The position numbers and the translations under genes are program-made. Shown here piece by piece: positions 53,701 to 64,000 of a DNA stretch of 64,000 nucleotides. Positions within the stretch are counted from its first letter, which is position 1. Every line of letters begins with the position of its first letter. The DNA is from Spirodela intermedia (Eukaryota > Streptophyta > Magnoliopsida > Alismatales > Araceae), in assembly GCA_902729315.2 (NCBI GenBank), contig LR746264.1, positions 4,675,878-4,739,877 on the forward strand. The letters are read 5' to 3'. The notes beneath the pieces are model-generated. The model searched no databases. It worked only from the letters and a program-made list of their open reading frames with translations, and had not been told where the DNA came from.

Positions 53701-54619
53701 CGAATCAGTGTAATTTTTAAATATTGAGATGTGGGAGACATTGCACAGCATTGTATTTTATTGACCCTTTAAGGGCAAGAACAACCAGGATCCACTGAAT
53801 CCCGTTAAAATCAGAATGAAGAACTGAAAACAGAACAGAGAATCGATCCAAATTTAAAAAGAATAAAGCAGTAGATGAAAGAAAAGAAATAGATAATGGT
53901 TAAGACGAGTAGGAGAATACAGTTTCCTATGTTCTGTTGCCCCGCACTAATCTGTTTAGGAACTCTTGCCGACGATCACGACTGCAAGCCAAGTCATTCT
54001 CTCTGGGGCAGGTCATCAGGAGTAACTGCCTAAATACCTCAACAATTTTGCCATATCAGAACTAACCAAATCAACTTTTCTCATCTTTCTCCAATCCGAC
54101 CACTATCCACCTTGGAACATATTATGCTCAAATAGAGGGCTTCCGGACCTCTGAGCCCCAATGCCGTGCAACGTATGTGATTGAAAAACGGAAATTGTTC
54201 CATAGTCAATAATTTCAAACCCCAACACGATTACCGTAGGGTTTCATGTTAATACATCCTACAGTATAGCAGCGGTCAGTCCCAACTCGCTACCGGAACT
54301 ACGCGAATTGTTCAAATACATGGATAATTCAACTCAACGAACCCCACCTACGGCAAAAAGATAACCAACGACGCATAGGAAAACGCAAAAATCAACGACT
54401 GATGTGAGGAGAAACTTAGGGAAATCGAATACCGGCGTTGCCGCAGCCGACCATGAGAATTCTGGAGGATGTCGGGACGAACTTGCGGACAAGGGGACGG
54501 AGGGCGGAGTAACGCTGGTACCAGTCGAACGAGGTGTCGCCTTCCTCTATGTACCGCGCGTCCCAGTAGAGGGCGTCCCCGTAGTTGTAGCAATTCGATC
54601 GCGAGACGTCCTCGAACAT
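50768..54619 (-). CDS. METTL13-like SAM-dependent methyltransferase, 8 exons
   Basis: Exons on the minus strand: 54619-54433, 53492-53379, 53266-53198, 53081-53062, 52973-52921, 52819-52789, 52705-52627 and 50967-50768; all phases agree, 753 nt, 250 aa. The start MFEDVSRSNCYNYG fits plant relatives of about 250 aa, so the in-frame Met further up, which would add a translated GA repeat, was not used. Motif I is RILMVGCGNA, the acidic motif II is DIMNIDISS, then MQMDVRDMSFFPDESFD, DKGTLDSLM, LLKPGGIYML and ITYGDPSLR. The C-terminal LLEPVALTERGLLPPGF and EDPDSHYIYVC are typical of the family. Animal relatives methylate translation factor eEF1A; the substrate here is unknown. Intron 2 is U12-type, exon 4 is a 20-nt microexon, and intron 7 (1.66 kb) carries retroelement debris. 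Confidence 0.9.
51970..52530 (+). mobile_element. Decayed retroelement leader and gag-like fragment in the methyltransferase intron
   Basis: Within intron 7 of the minus-strand methyltransferase. The plus strand reads, with stops, NEDIVTDVGPFFRM, then FQERLDQNFEEVNDTLKQI and RHFTQKNRNQMRW, resembling the N-terminal coiled part of plant Ty3/gypsy gag proteins. The CTTGTGGATTCAAGGA block just before it recurs in the mL45-type gene intron near 20870-21040. No protease, RT or integrase was seen and no LTR ends were found. The family assignment is tentative. Confidence 0.4.
53062..53081 (-). other. 20-nt microexon (exon 4) of the methyltransferase
   Basis: Bounded by TTTATGTAG upstream and GTACGGAT downstream. 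With one carried base it encodes GTLDSLM, the conserved segment after DK in this family, and it restores phase for the next exon (CGINARISASQMLGEVN). Confidence 0.8.
53267..53378 (-). other. GT-AG minor-class (U12-type) intron 2 of the methyltransferase, 112 nt
   Basis: On the minus strand the donor is GTATCCTTTTT (from 53378) and the branch-site-like CCCTTAATC has its adenosine at 53277, 10 nt before the closing AG at 53267. Splicing joins PELQ and YMQMDVRDM in frame. Confidence 0.87.
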
Positions 54620-54625
54620 CCTCCC

Positions 54626-54628
<3 letters not shown>

Positions 54629-54660
<32 letters not shown>
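54629..54660. repeat. CT/GA microsatellite directly upstream of the methyltransferase start
   Basis: Sixteen CT units on the plus strand, read as GA in the minus-strand 5' leader, ending 10 bases before the ATG at 54619. Confidence 0.9.
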
Positions 54661-54663
<3 letters not shown>

Positions 54664-55980
54664 CCCTCACTTACTGCTAGCACTCCACGTATGCCACGCG
54701 GAAAATGCAGCATATCCCTGGACTGAATGTTTGTGCACTGCCGCATTCCACATATCGAGAAGGGCCGACAAGAAGGAAAGCCCGACCCGTCCGACATCTC
54801 GTAATCAGAGTTAAAAAAAAGAGCCAAAATACCAAGCAGCACGGCAAAATCTCATTGCCACGTCATTTTTAACATTCAATAATTTTATATAAGTCCCCAC
54901 AAAATATCACCCATAGTTCCCTGCCAAATAATTTTCTTATACTTTGATTCTATAGAGGTGTGAAGTAGCATCGTAGATGCTAAGTGATATTATGACTCAT
55001 GCAAAAGCAAACTATATTTGATTACAACGAGAAACCTACATATTTTTTTTTTCTCGTTCTCTTGAGTTTGACCTGTTGATTCCATTCAGCTAGGTCAACT
55101 CATGGGTCAATTCATGACATTTTTTGTGATATTTTTCTCAAAAATACCAATTTTTGTTATAAATTCAGCTTTCTTCATTCAGACCTCTTCTTGGATGATT
55201 ATTGTTGTGTATTTATACCTTAAAAACACAATAAAAAAATTAATAAATTGGATCTAATACTTTTGATCGTCAACCTATCATTGTTATAAGAAATATTTAT
55301 GGTCAATTTTCTATTATTTCTATTTGCGGACAAATTGCCTTTAGGAGTGACGTGATATGTATTCAATCTGCACAAGTGAAGGAGAATGATAATTGATTGG
55401 ATGTAGGATGGCCATATTAGTTCGTCTAGTGTTCAACCGTCGGAATCATTTGGGTCATTAGGTTAGAGAGTTGACCCACTCAAGCACAACGACGTGGAAA
55501 TAGATGAAAATTATTAGCTGATCTCAACAGCGTAATATTGACTTTCAGAGCATTTCTTCGCTGGGTGGTTTTGGAGAGACTGTAGAAGGTTCAGAGACGG
55601 GCTCAGTCATTCGAAGGATTTCTTGAAGAGTGGGAGATGCTACGTGTTTGTAGGGGAAATGATAATTAGGGCAAAGGTTGGGGTAGAAAAGAGAGAACCG
55701 GGGGGAAGGAGCGAAGAAGAAAGGAGAGAGACGAACGAGCTTCGTCGGCTTCTCTCTCTACTTTTTCTCTCTACACCAACCCATCAACACAGCCTCCTAA
55801 TCTCCTTCTCGCAGGCGGACGGGGCAGAGTTCTCACCTTTTCCCATTGAACGCGTTTGCGCCTGACAGGCGCAATCATCCTCACCTCCCCTCTCCGCAGT
55901 CAGATCTGTATCGTCCTTCCTCCCGCCAGTCTTACCAAAACCACATCAAATTCCTGCTTTTCTGCCGCCGTAGTTCGTCT
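54661..55980. other. Divergent promoter region between methyltransferase and KEG
   Basis: About 1.6 kb separates the two start codons. It is AT-rich in the middle and pyrimidine-rich toward KEG; no gene was recognised. The KEG leader may contain an intron, since an acceptor-like TTCCTATTTACAG ends at 56041 after a CT run. Confidence 0.45.
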
Positions 55981-55989
55981 TTACCTCCG

Positions 55990-56013
<24 letters not shown>
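55990..56013. repeat. CT microsatellite in the KEG leader
   Basis: About eleven CT units some 200 bp before the KEG start codon. Confidence 0.85.
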
Positions 56014-56021
<8 letters not shown>

Positions 56022-56209
56022 TCTCTGATTCCTATTTACAGGTGCGTCTGCGGCGGTTTTGGGAGAGGGGGGTGCGTAATTCTCTGGATTTGCTGTGCGA
56101 GCTGGGCACCCCTACTATGAATTTGGTTTGCGATCTGGCTGTTACCTTGTGTTTCGCTTAACCTAGCCGCCTCTGGAAGAAGTGTAGGGGAGAAGGAAGG
56201 CGTGTGCAG

Positions 56210-59200
56210 ATGAGGGTGCCGTGTTGCTCGCTATGCCACGGGAGGTACGACGAGGAGGAGCACACCCCGCTTCTGCTGCACTGCGGGCACGGGTTCTGTA
56301 GGTGTTGTCTGTCGCGCATGTTTTCGGCGTCTATTGATACTGCCCTGGTTTGCCCGAGATGCCGCCACCCCACCGTCGTAGGCAACAGCGTCCTTGCCCT
56401 CCGGAAGAACTTCCCTATCCTCTCGCTTCTTACTTCCTCCCCTTCCTCCCCTTCCTTTGAGCGCGTCCTCACCGATGAGGATGAAGATGACGATGGCGAC
56501 AATGCGGATGGGTTCGAGCGCGATGACGACGACGATGAGCACTTTGGTGGAGGCCAAGGTAGGCGTTGGGGACAGGAGCTGGAGTCTGAACTTGAGTACT
56601 TTGGGTCTCATCGTCGCCGTAGGGGGAGCCACCGATCTCGCGTTTCTGTCTCTGGTCGCTGCTCTGGTGTTGGAAGTGGCGGAAGCAGGGATTCATGCTC
56701 AGCCATTGACCTCGGAGTTCATCACAATATCAAACTTCTGAGGAAAATTAGGGAGGGACGGAGGCCTGGGTTGGAGGTGTGGACTGCTTTACTCTCAGGG
56801 AGTTCTTCTGCATCCTCTGTGTCATCGTCGTCACCATCTGTGAGGTGCCGGCATAGGGTTGCTGTGAAAAAGGTGGAGATAACAGCTGATATGGACGTGG
56901 TGTGGGTGCAGAGCAAACTTGAGAATCTTCGTCTCGCTTCCATGTGGTGTAGGAATGTCTGTGCTTTCCATGGGGCCATCCGGATAGATAATTCTCTCTG
57001 CCTCATCATGGACAGGTATAATCGCTCCATACAGTCCGAGATGCTGGAGAATAAAGGCCGCCTCACGCTAGAACAGATACTCAGGTCAAAGCCTATTTTC
57101 CCTTTTCAAGTTATGCTTAAATTACAAATTTCTTTCAATAATCAGTCCATTCTTTAACCTCCAAAATAAACTGATGGATCAGATAGCATTTGCTGGGATC
57201 AGATCTAATGAGGACAAAATCTAGAAATTTAATAATCTGGATTCTCTAGCCACATCATATTTCTATATATTTGATAAGAAAACATTCTATTTAACATCTG
57301 ACAGATTCATGCACATTGTAGATTGAAAGGTGGCATGGCCGCTGTGCAGAATGACAAGCGTTTATGTTCAATTATCTACTAGATAGTTGAACGCCTTTTG
57401 AGCGTCTCTTTTGATTTTTGAGAGAGAACGGTTCTTTTCCGTTTTGGCTTGTAAGAAGGCAGTGCTCTGTTCATTCTTGATGTTTATGATCTGCACTCAA
57501 AATACCTAATTAATCTATAACTAAATACAGGAAACACCTGAAGCTTTCGAAATGCTAATTTACTGTTGCAGGCTTTCAGGAGAAAAGAAACAAGTAGACA
57601 GCTGCATGGACTAGATCAGGAAGTTGTCTTATACTATTGACGTGTGGGTGATTTGTTTTGCTTGGTTGAAGAAAAAATAAGGAAAGCAATGAGCAGACTG
57701 AGGTGCACTATTGACTGGAGATACTTATTTTTACTTTTGTCAGAAATGAGATGAGGGGAAACTTGTCGAGTCTTAGCCACTTTAAGGTAGTTTTATTCTT
57801 TCCCCATGATAAATCTTAAAACGAAAAATATTAGTTAAATGGGAGCATATTACTTGGTATGCAATACATTCTGAAAATCTTTCTGTCATAAGCTGATAGT
57901 ATGAATTGCGGAAAACATGTGACTAAGAATAGTGGGAGATAATGCAGTGGATTCTGAACGTTTGAAATTGATTGCAAATGGAACTGTGTGGAGGTCCAGA
58001 GGTTATCAATATGTAGAATTGGGATGTTATTCATCAGATATGGCGAAATACTTGATTTCTTGAAAAGGCTGGCAATAGGCAGATGCAAACTTCAGCTAGA
58101 GGTTTGTTCTCCCATTTCTTAGATTAGGCATCTCGCTAACTATGAATACTTTGGTGAAGGAAATAGATTTGATGACAAGGGTAATTTGAGAGCTTAGAGC
58201 ATATTGTGGATCATTTGAAAGAATCTATTCTGGTTGTTGAAATGCAGCTATTCAGCTGCACTTTGATAAGGAAAATATGCAAGACTTTGATGATTAAAAT
58301 CTATAATCCTTTTGTGGAGGAACTTTTTCCTAAGGGGTGCTATCAACCTAGTTATTTTGGTGTCAACCAATCTTGTAGTGTTTTCTTTTTTTTAATGCCT
58401 AAGTTGTTAGGCTTAAGTTCCCAGCATTTCTTAAGGTTTTGTCACAGGCGAGCTAATTGAACTTCTCTTATTGTTGAATGTTGGTATTTCTCCTTTTCAT
58501 CGTATGTGGTCCATTTCCGAAGATACTCTCATTTTAGGGCAAAACAGGCAACAAATTGAAAATGAAGTTATTTAGCTCTTTTACACTATATAGAATAATA
58601 TAGCCAGAATGTGCTCCTATATGGTAGCTTAACACCGCCTACTGGTCATGTGTTTCATAGATCACCAATCAATTCTATGCAGCATCTGCAAAAACAACAT
58701 TAAAAAATCGTTAATAATGGGGAATTGGCTGGAGTTTGGATGGAAAATTTGTAGAAAGTGGTTAGTTTTGTTTATATTTTCCTGCCTTGGACAAACCCTT
58801 GAAACAAGAATCTTTGCTCATAAGTCTTATGGGTTATCTAATGAGAGGATTTTATGTACTTTGATAGTCGGATAGGAATTCTTGTTTTGCAGTTTTGAAG
58901 AGATGCCTAAAATACTGGATTTTTCAAAAGGACAATGTTATAAAAACCTGATAGTCTGGTAATGTATTTGATTTGGGCCACTTGTGGATTAATCCAAACA
59001 TCATCTGTTTTCCTGGTCTTGAACGAAAGATGGTATGAGGCTTAGAACAAACCGTGATTCCTGTCAATGTTGCTGTCTTTCATAGTCTCAAATTAATGGC
59101 TGAACTACTACAAAAAACTCAGTTGTGTGATGACTAAGCTGTGTATTACATTAGTTGCTTGCTATATCAAGGAAGAGGATAGGTTTTCCTCACGTTCTCC

Positions 59201-62200
59201 TTTGTGACACAGGCCTGGTAGAATGCTGGAAGGTGAAAAATATATTCATGCTCTTGTAAACAGTATTTGATGGTCAACAACCCTCTTGTCTTACCACAAA
59301 AAACTCAGTTGTGTGATAATTAAGCTGTGTATTACATGATTTGCTTTCTGTATCAATAAAGAGGACGGCTTTTCATCACATTCTCCTTTGTGACACAGGC
59401 CTGGCAGAATGTTGGAACGTAAAAAAATGTTCAGGGTCTTGTGAACAGCATTTGATGCTCAACACTCCTCTTCTGGTCTCCAAAACCGGGTTGGGAAAAA
59501 TAGACTAGTGAATTTGTGACGCGTAATGTAACCTGGAGCAAGAGGGTGGAAGGAAGAAAGAAGATGTGATGTTTTCTTGGGCTTTGATGAATGAATGAAC
59601 TTTTGTTATGCTGAATAGCTTGGCTTCTTCCTTGTAATAAAAATATATTCTTTGTGTGAAATTTTATGAGCTGCTGATTTTCTTTTTCGCCTGTCATTGG
59701 AGAAGAATATGCTCGCATCGTTCATATCCTTCTTTCTTATGCAACTTAAATTTGTCGTTGTTCATTATCTTTTTTCTGTAGTCATCATTTCTTGTGCTAA
59801 TTTTTTTTGTTGCTCATGTTTTTCACTCTTTTCCAGCCTAAATGTTGTATTGCAGCATTTAAAAGGCTGTTGTTCAATCTTTCGAGTGTACATAAATGTG
59901 TAATATCTTGATGCCTTTGGATTTTAATACATTTCTTCCTTATTTTGTGTGAATATCATAACCAAGGCATCAGTGCTTGCAAATGGAAAAAAGGCAACTT
60001 TCTTTCATATTGTTAACTGCTTTACTTTGTGGATGACATTCCCAATCTTCTGTTATAGATATGGGGCAGACATTGCTCGTGGTGTTGCAGAACTTCATGC
60101 AGCAGGTGTTGTTTGCATGAATCTGAAACCGTCTGATATTCTCTTGGATGCAAGAGGTTGTGCTGTAGTTTCTGATTATGGGCTGCCAGAGATTTTAAAA
60201 AAATCTTCCTGCCGCAAAGCTAGGACACTTCCAGAGGATAACTCATCAAGAATGCATTCCTGTATGGAGTGTACTATGTTGAATCCGCATTACACAGCTC
60301 CTGAGGCTTGGGAGCCTATAAAGAAAATAAATTTGTTTTGGGATGATGCAATTGGTATATCCATGGAGTCAGATGCCTGGAGTTTTGGGTGCACGCTTGT
60401 AGAAATGTGCACTGGTTCAATGCCGTATGTGACTCACCTCTTTTCAGCCAATATTTACTAGTTTTTCACCGTAAGTTGCTGATTATACAAGTATAATTGC
60501 AGATGGTCTGGATTAAGTCATGAGGAAATATACAAAGCTGTTGTCAAGATGCGAAAGCTACCCCCACAGTATGCAAGCGTTGTGGGTGTTGGGATTCCCA
60601 GAGAATTGTGGAAAATGATTGGGGAGTGTCTGCAGTTCAGGGCTTCAAGACGACCAACCTTCCATGCAATGCTGTCAATATTTTTACGTCATCTGCAAGA
60701 GATACCTCGTAGTCCTCCTGGGAGCCCGGAAAAGTATGGATTCCTGGATTTTATTTCTGTTTGGGTTTGTATCGTTCTATCGTAATTCTCTTTTGCTGCA
60801 GTCATTGCTGGCAGCTGGCAATATCTCTAAAAGAATTCGAAACAATTTTTTTCACACAGTCCATATGAGCACCTGTTAGCCGGATGTTGAACTTTGGCAT
60901 TATACTTCTTTATTTTTTCCATGAGTTACGAGTGCAACCTCTCACAGGAAATTTATGTCTTTTCATTTATTTATACACAGTGAGTTGAGCAAGACTTTTC
61001 TCGCTAATGCCCCAGAGCCGTCCCCCACATCTGTGTTGGATGTTTACCAGCATAATCCAAGTGCTCTACATCGACTAATATCAGAAGGGAACCTGGATGG
61101 TGTCATGTGAGTTTTATTGTTAAATGGTTTATTTGTTTTGCAAGGATCATATTCATATTCAATCATCTCTATTTGTAGCGATTTGCTGAGAAAGGTTTCA
61201 TCAGAAAGAAGTGGATCTTCCTTTTGTTCTCTTCTGGAGGCTCAGAATTCTGATGGTCAAACTGCTCTGCATTTAGCATGCAGAAGAGGTCATGTAGAAA
61301 TTGTGAAAGCCATTCTTGAGTACAGAGAGGCTGATGTGGATATCCTTAACAAGGATGGAAATCCCCCTATCGTGTTTGCCTTGAATGCTGGGTCACCAGG
61401 TTGTGTTCAAGCTCTTGTCTGTAGGTCTGCCAATGTCAACATGATGTTGGGAGAAGGCCTTGGCCCATCTATTGCCCATATTTGTTCTCTCCATGGGCAA
61501 CCTGAATGCATGCGTGTGAGTTTGATCTTTTATACATACTAGTAATAATTTTTTCATTCTTATTATTACGTAGTTTCTCTGTTCTCAGCATGTTTTTTCT
61601 TGATCATAGGAGCTGTTGCTGGCTGGGGCTGATCCCAATGCTGTTGATGACGAAGGAGATTCTGTTTTACATAAGGCTATTGCTAAGCGGAACACTGATT
61701 GTGCCATTATTATCTTAGAAAATGGGGGATGCAAATCAATGGGGATTCTGAATTCGCAAAGGAAAACGTAAGAATCTGGATCATCTATTGGAAACAGTAT
61801 ACCCTGAAAATGTCCCACTTCATCTTGTTTGCTGAAGGCTTTTCCATTTTCCGGGCTTTCAATCACTGAACTCAGTTTCCTGCTTCGTCCTTTGGGTTTT
61901 TCTTCTAGTGCTTTTTCTGATGAAGAAATGATGCTGTGCGGTCCAATTCTGCTGTGAAACTCAAATAATATTCATGTTCATAGTCTCTTGCATCCACTTT
62001 GTGGGTTTCTTTTTATGATTCATGTTCAGAATATTCTGATGAAGAAATACTTGTGTGGAGTTCAATAATTCCCTGCATTTTATACTAATAGGCGTGTAGA
62101 ATCTAATTTTTTTCCGAATGACGCTTGTGATGGGTAATTTATATTTCTATTTTACTATCAAAACTGATTGTATTTTTGGGTAAAAAAGCTTTAAATATAT

Positions 62201-62546
62201 TCGATATTTCATTTGGACGTTTTTTGGGGTAGTATTTTGTTGAGGAAGAGCAAAAAGGATTTTATCTTTTCCTTCTTGTGTAACTAGTAGTAACCCATAT
62301 GTATGTTGAATAAGGCCTTATAAATTATTTATATGAAAGCTAGCGTCAAATATTTAACCATATTTAATGAGTTTGAACATGTGAACAGGCCATTGCACTT
62401 GTGTGTAGAGACGTGGAATGTCACTGTTGTGAGAAGGTGGGTGGAGATAGCATTGCAAGAGGACATTGATAACGCCATTGAAATTCCGAGCCCAATTGGG
62501 ACTGCCCTTTGTATGGCAGCTGCCCTAAAGAAAGAACGTGAAATTG
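56210..62546 (+). CDS. KEG: KEEP ON GOING-type RING E3 ligase with kinase and ankyrin domains (partial, 3' end outside the window)
   Basis: Exons at 56210-57084, 60059-60424, 60503-60733, 60981-61106, 61179-61515, 61610-61767 and 62389-62546 give 750 codons; the gene continues past 64000. A RING C3HC4 finger spans residues 6-51 (C6, C9, C25, H27, C30, C33, C48, C51). An acidic, serine-rich linker follows. The kinase domain covers about 165-440, with the ATP lysine in VAVKK (220-221). The catalytic loop reads CMNLKP (311-316) instead of HRDLKP and the metal motif DYG (331-333) instead of DFG, both known in this family. Ankyrin repeats start near DGQTALHLACRRGHVEIVKA. Family knowledge: KEG is a trans-Golgi/endosome E3 ligase that ubiquitinates ABI5 and represses ABA signalling; the full protein is about 1600 aa with HERC2-like repeats at the C terminus. 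The start was taken at the ATG that gives MRVPCCSLCH; an in-frame GTG two codons upstream was ignored. Confidence 0.95.
57085..60058 (+). other. KEG intron 1 (2974 nt)
   Basis: A large intron splitting the kinase domain between LTLEQILR and YGADIARGVAELH. It holds a 186-bp tandem duplication at 59111-59475; otherwise no transposon or RNA gene was recognised. Confidence 0.8.
59111..59475. repeat. 186-bp tandem duplication in KEG intron 1
   Basis: Copy 1 starts CAAAAAACTCAGTTGTGTGA at 59111 and copy 2 repeats it at 59297. Later shared blocks, such as TTCTCCTTTGTGACACAGG, TTGTGAACAG/TTGTAAACAG and TTTGATG(G/C)TCAACA, keep the 186-bp spacing within a few bases. The copies differ by scattered substitutions. 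Confidence 0.88.
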
Positions 62547-64000
62547 GTAATTTGATTGAATTGTTTTCGAATGAGTTTTTGATTTTTATTCCTTCAATCA
62601 AGTTTTCCTATCATCATCATTGTTGTCCCAATTATCAAACTTAGCCCCTCAATTTGAGATCTTCTAATCGAACCATTATAGTATTTAGGGGTTGATAAGT
62701 ATGGAGATGCTTTGTCTTGGGAGATTCTCAACTGATCTGCAATCTGTGTTGAAGACTGATATAAACTGAAAGTTATAAAAATATCTTGAGTTAGAAGATT
62801 ATCCCATCCAATATCTTAATAAATTAGACTAGTCCAAGCCTAATAAGGACTTATATATAATGCTATCTGTTATATGAGACAGATCCTGAGGACATGTGGT
62901 TTAATTTTATTTTTCTATTGGTACAATTCGCCTGGCATTTGCTATCATAGATGATAATTTTTTTATCGCTCATTTTGGGATTATCAGGAAAATATAATAT
63001 CTTCAAGTTCCAAGGTTATGCCATTTTTTGTTTTATCAAAATACGCTTTTTTTTTCTCTTTTGTTCAGTTCTATGCTATGGGACCTTTTTTCTGGCTCAT
63101 TAGGGTTTCTCCATGCTTGTAGCTGATCTGTGTTAGTAGGTATTGGAATGAAGTTTTTCTTTTCAGATGATTTGTGGCAATAGACATGTCCTAAATATGC
63201 GGATGTCTTCACGGTTCTCTAAGGTTTACCCGGCTGTCTTCACAAATGTGAGTCAGCCTATGGAGAAGATGCGAATTAATGACAATAAGCTTTCACTCTC
63301 CTATGATTTAGTGAAATTTAAGGTTTTCAGAAGAACCGGCTGTTATCCTTATCCTAGTGGACACAGGTAATGAAGCTCATGATATTGGAGGATGGAACTA
63401 TTAATTAAGAAGAAGGTGATTTTACAAGATGCTGGAAACGTGAATGAAGCTATTTGGTGGGGCTTCAAGGCTGAATAATTACATTTTGATAAGTTCGTTC
63501 TGAATGCCCAAATGGTTGGAAGGTCTTTAAAGGAGAGTCTTCACATTTTGGTGGTGACCAACTCAATGGAAAACACAGAGACAATGGAGAAGGATTCGCT
63601 CCATCTGTTGGGAAAGCTTTAAATAGGAGTGTGCTGCCTGAAGAACTACAGGGCATACATAAAAAACAACAGAATCAACTACATAAACCCACGAACTAAT
63701 TGGTGGTAATTACTATTGTTGCGGAAATTTTGGTTTAGCGTGCCTACCAGCTCGTGGCATAGGAGTAAATGTCTTTCGCTAACAGGGTGGAAGTCCACAT
63801 AAATGTTTATATGATAAATAAACGATATTGGTGAGTAGGGTGAAGATATGATTTTTACATGCCTTAATAATTTCAGAATTTTTGGCCTTTGACCCCTACA
63901 TGCATCCAAACAAGTTTAGGACTCTGGTGTCACCATAAGATAATAAAGACTAAGAGTGCGAGGAAAGAGTGATTAAATTATCATGGATAGGTTAGTGCTG
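62547..64000 (+). other. KEG intron 7, running off the window
   Basis: The next expected KEG exon (after KKEREIG) was not found before 64000. The stretch at 62690-62900 has an LTR-like look (TAAGGACTTATATATAATGC), but no ends or duplication were found. Confidence 0.5.

Noticed and set aside
54348-54842. Open frames on both strands over the CT repeat at the methyltransferase start
   Set aside because: They are translations of the microsatellite (repeated Arg-Glu or Ser-Leu) and of shifted exon 1. The true frame is fixed by MVGCGNA.
56158-57066. Minus-strand frames across KEG exon 1
   Set aside because: They mirror the acidic, serine-rich linker of KEG and show no domain.

Overview
The window is nuclear DNA of a flowering plant. 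The evidence is long spliced genes with GT-AG introns, three minor-class (U12-type) introns, LTR retrotransposon debris, CT/GA microsatellites at gene starts, and plant-specific proteins (a DYW-type PPR protein and KEEP ON GOING). The GC-rich PPR coding sequence and overall style suggest a monocot that is not a grass, but that is a weak inference.

Layout. 1-10.4 kb: AT-rich intergenic DNA with no convincing gene, holding a solo LTR with intact target-site duplication, a decayed RNase H-like LINE fragment and one unidentified exon-like stretch. 10.4-23.8 kb (+): a 12-exon gene for a Tim44-like/mitoribosomal mL45-type protein (319 aa). 25.0-30.9 kb (+): a 9-exon gene for a WBP11-type proline-rich splicing factor (531 aa), whose upstream region carries a tandem duplication with ACGTGG/G-box motifs. 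31.2-33.8 kb (-): an intronless PLS-DYW PPR gene ending in DSW. 35.0-37.6 kb: a decayed minus-strand Ty1/copia element with two LTR remnants and recognisable integrase, reverse transcriptase and RNase H traces. 38.6-49.8 kb (+): EXO1, 14 exons, with two U12-type introns and a second solo LTR of the same family as the first. 50.8-54.6 kb (-): an 8-exon METTL13-like methyltransferase with a U12-type intron, a 20-nt microexon and a decayed gag-like insertion in its last intron. 56.2 kb to beyond the right edge (+): KEG, a RING-kinase-ankyrin E3 ligase, of which seven exons (750 codons) lie in the window.

The genes are independent nuclear housekeeping and regulatory loci (mitochondrial translation, splicing, organelle RNA editing, DNA mismatch repair/recombination, protein methylation, ABA-linked ubiquitination), with no operon-like relation. 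Exon borders were placed by hand from splice sites, reading phase and family similarity; every internal exon joins in frame. The most interesting signals are the three U12-type introns in two neighbouring genes, each with a matching donor and a branch-site-like motif 10 nt from the 3' splice site; one is of the rare AT-AC class.
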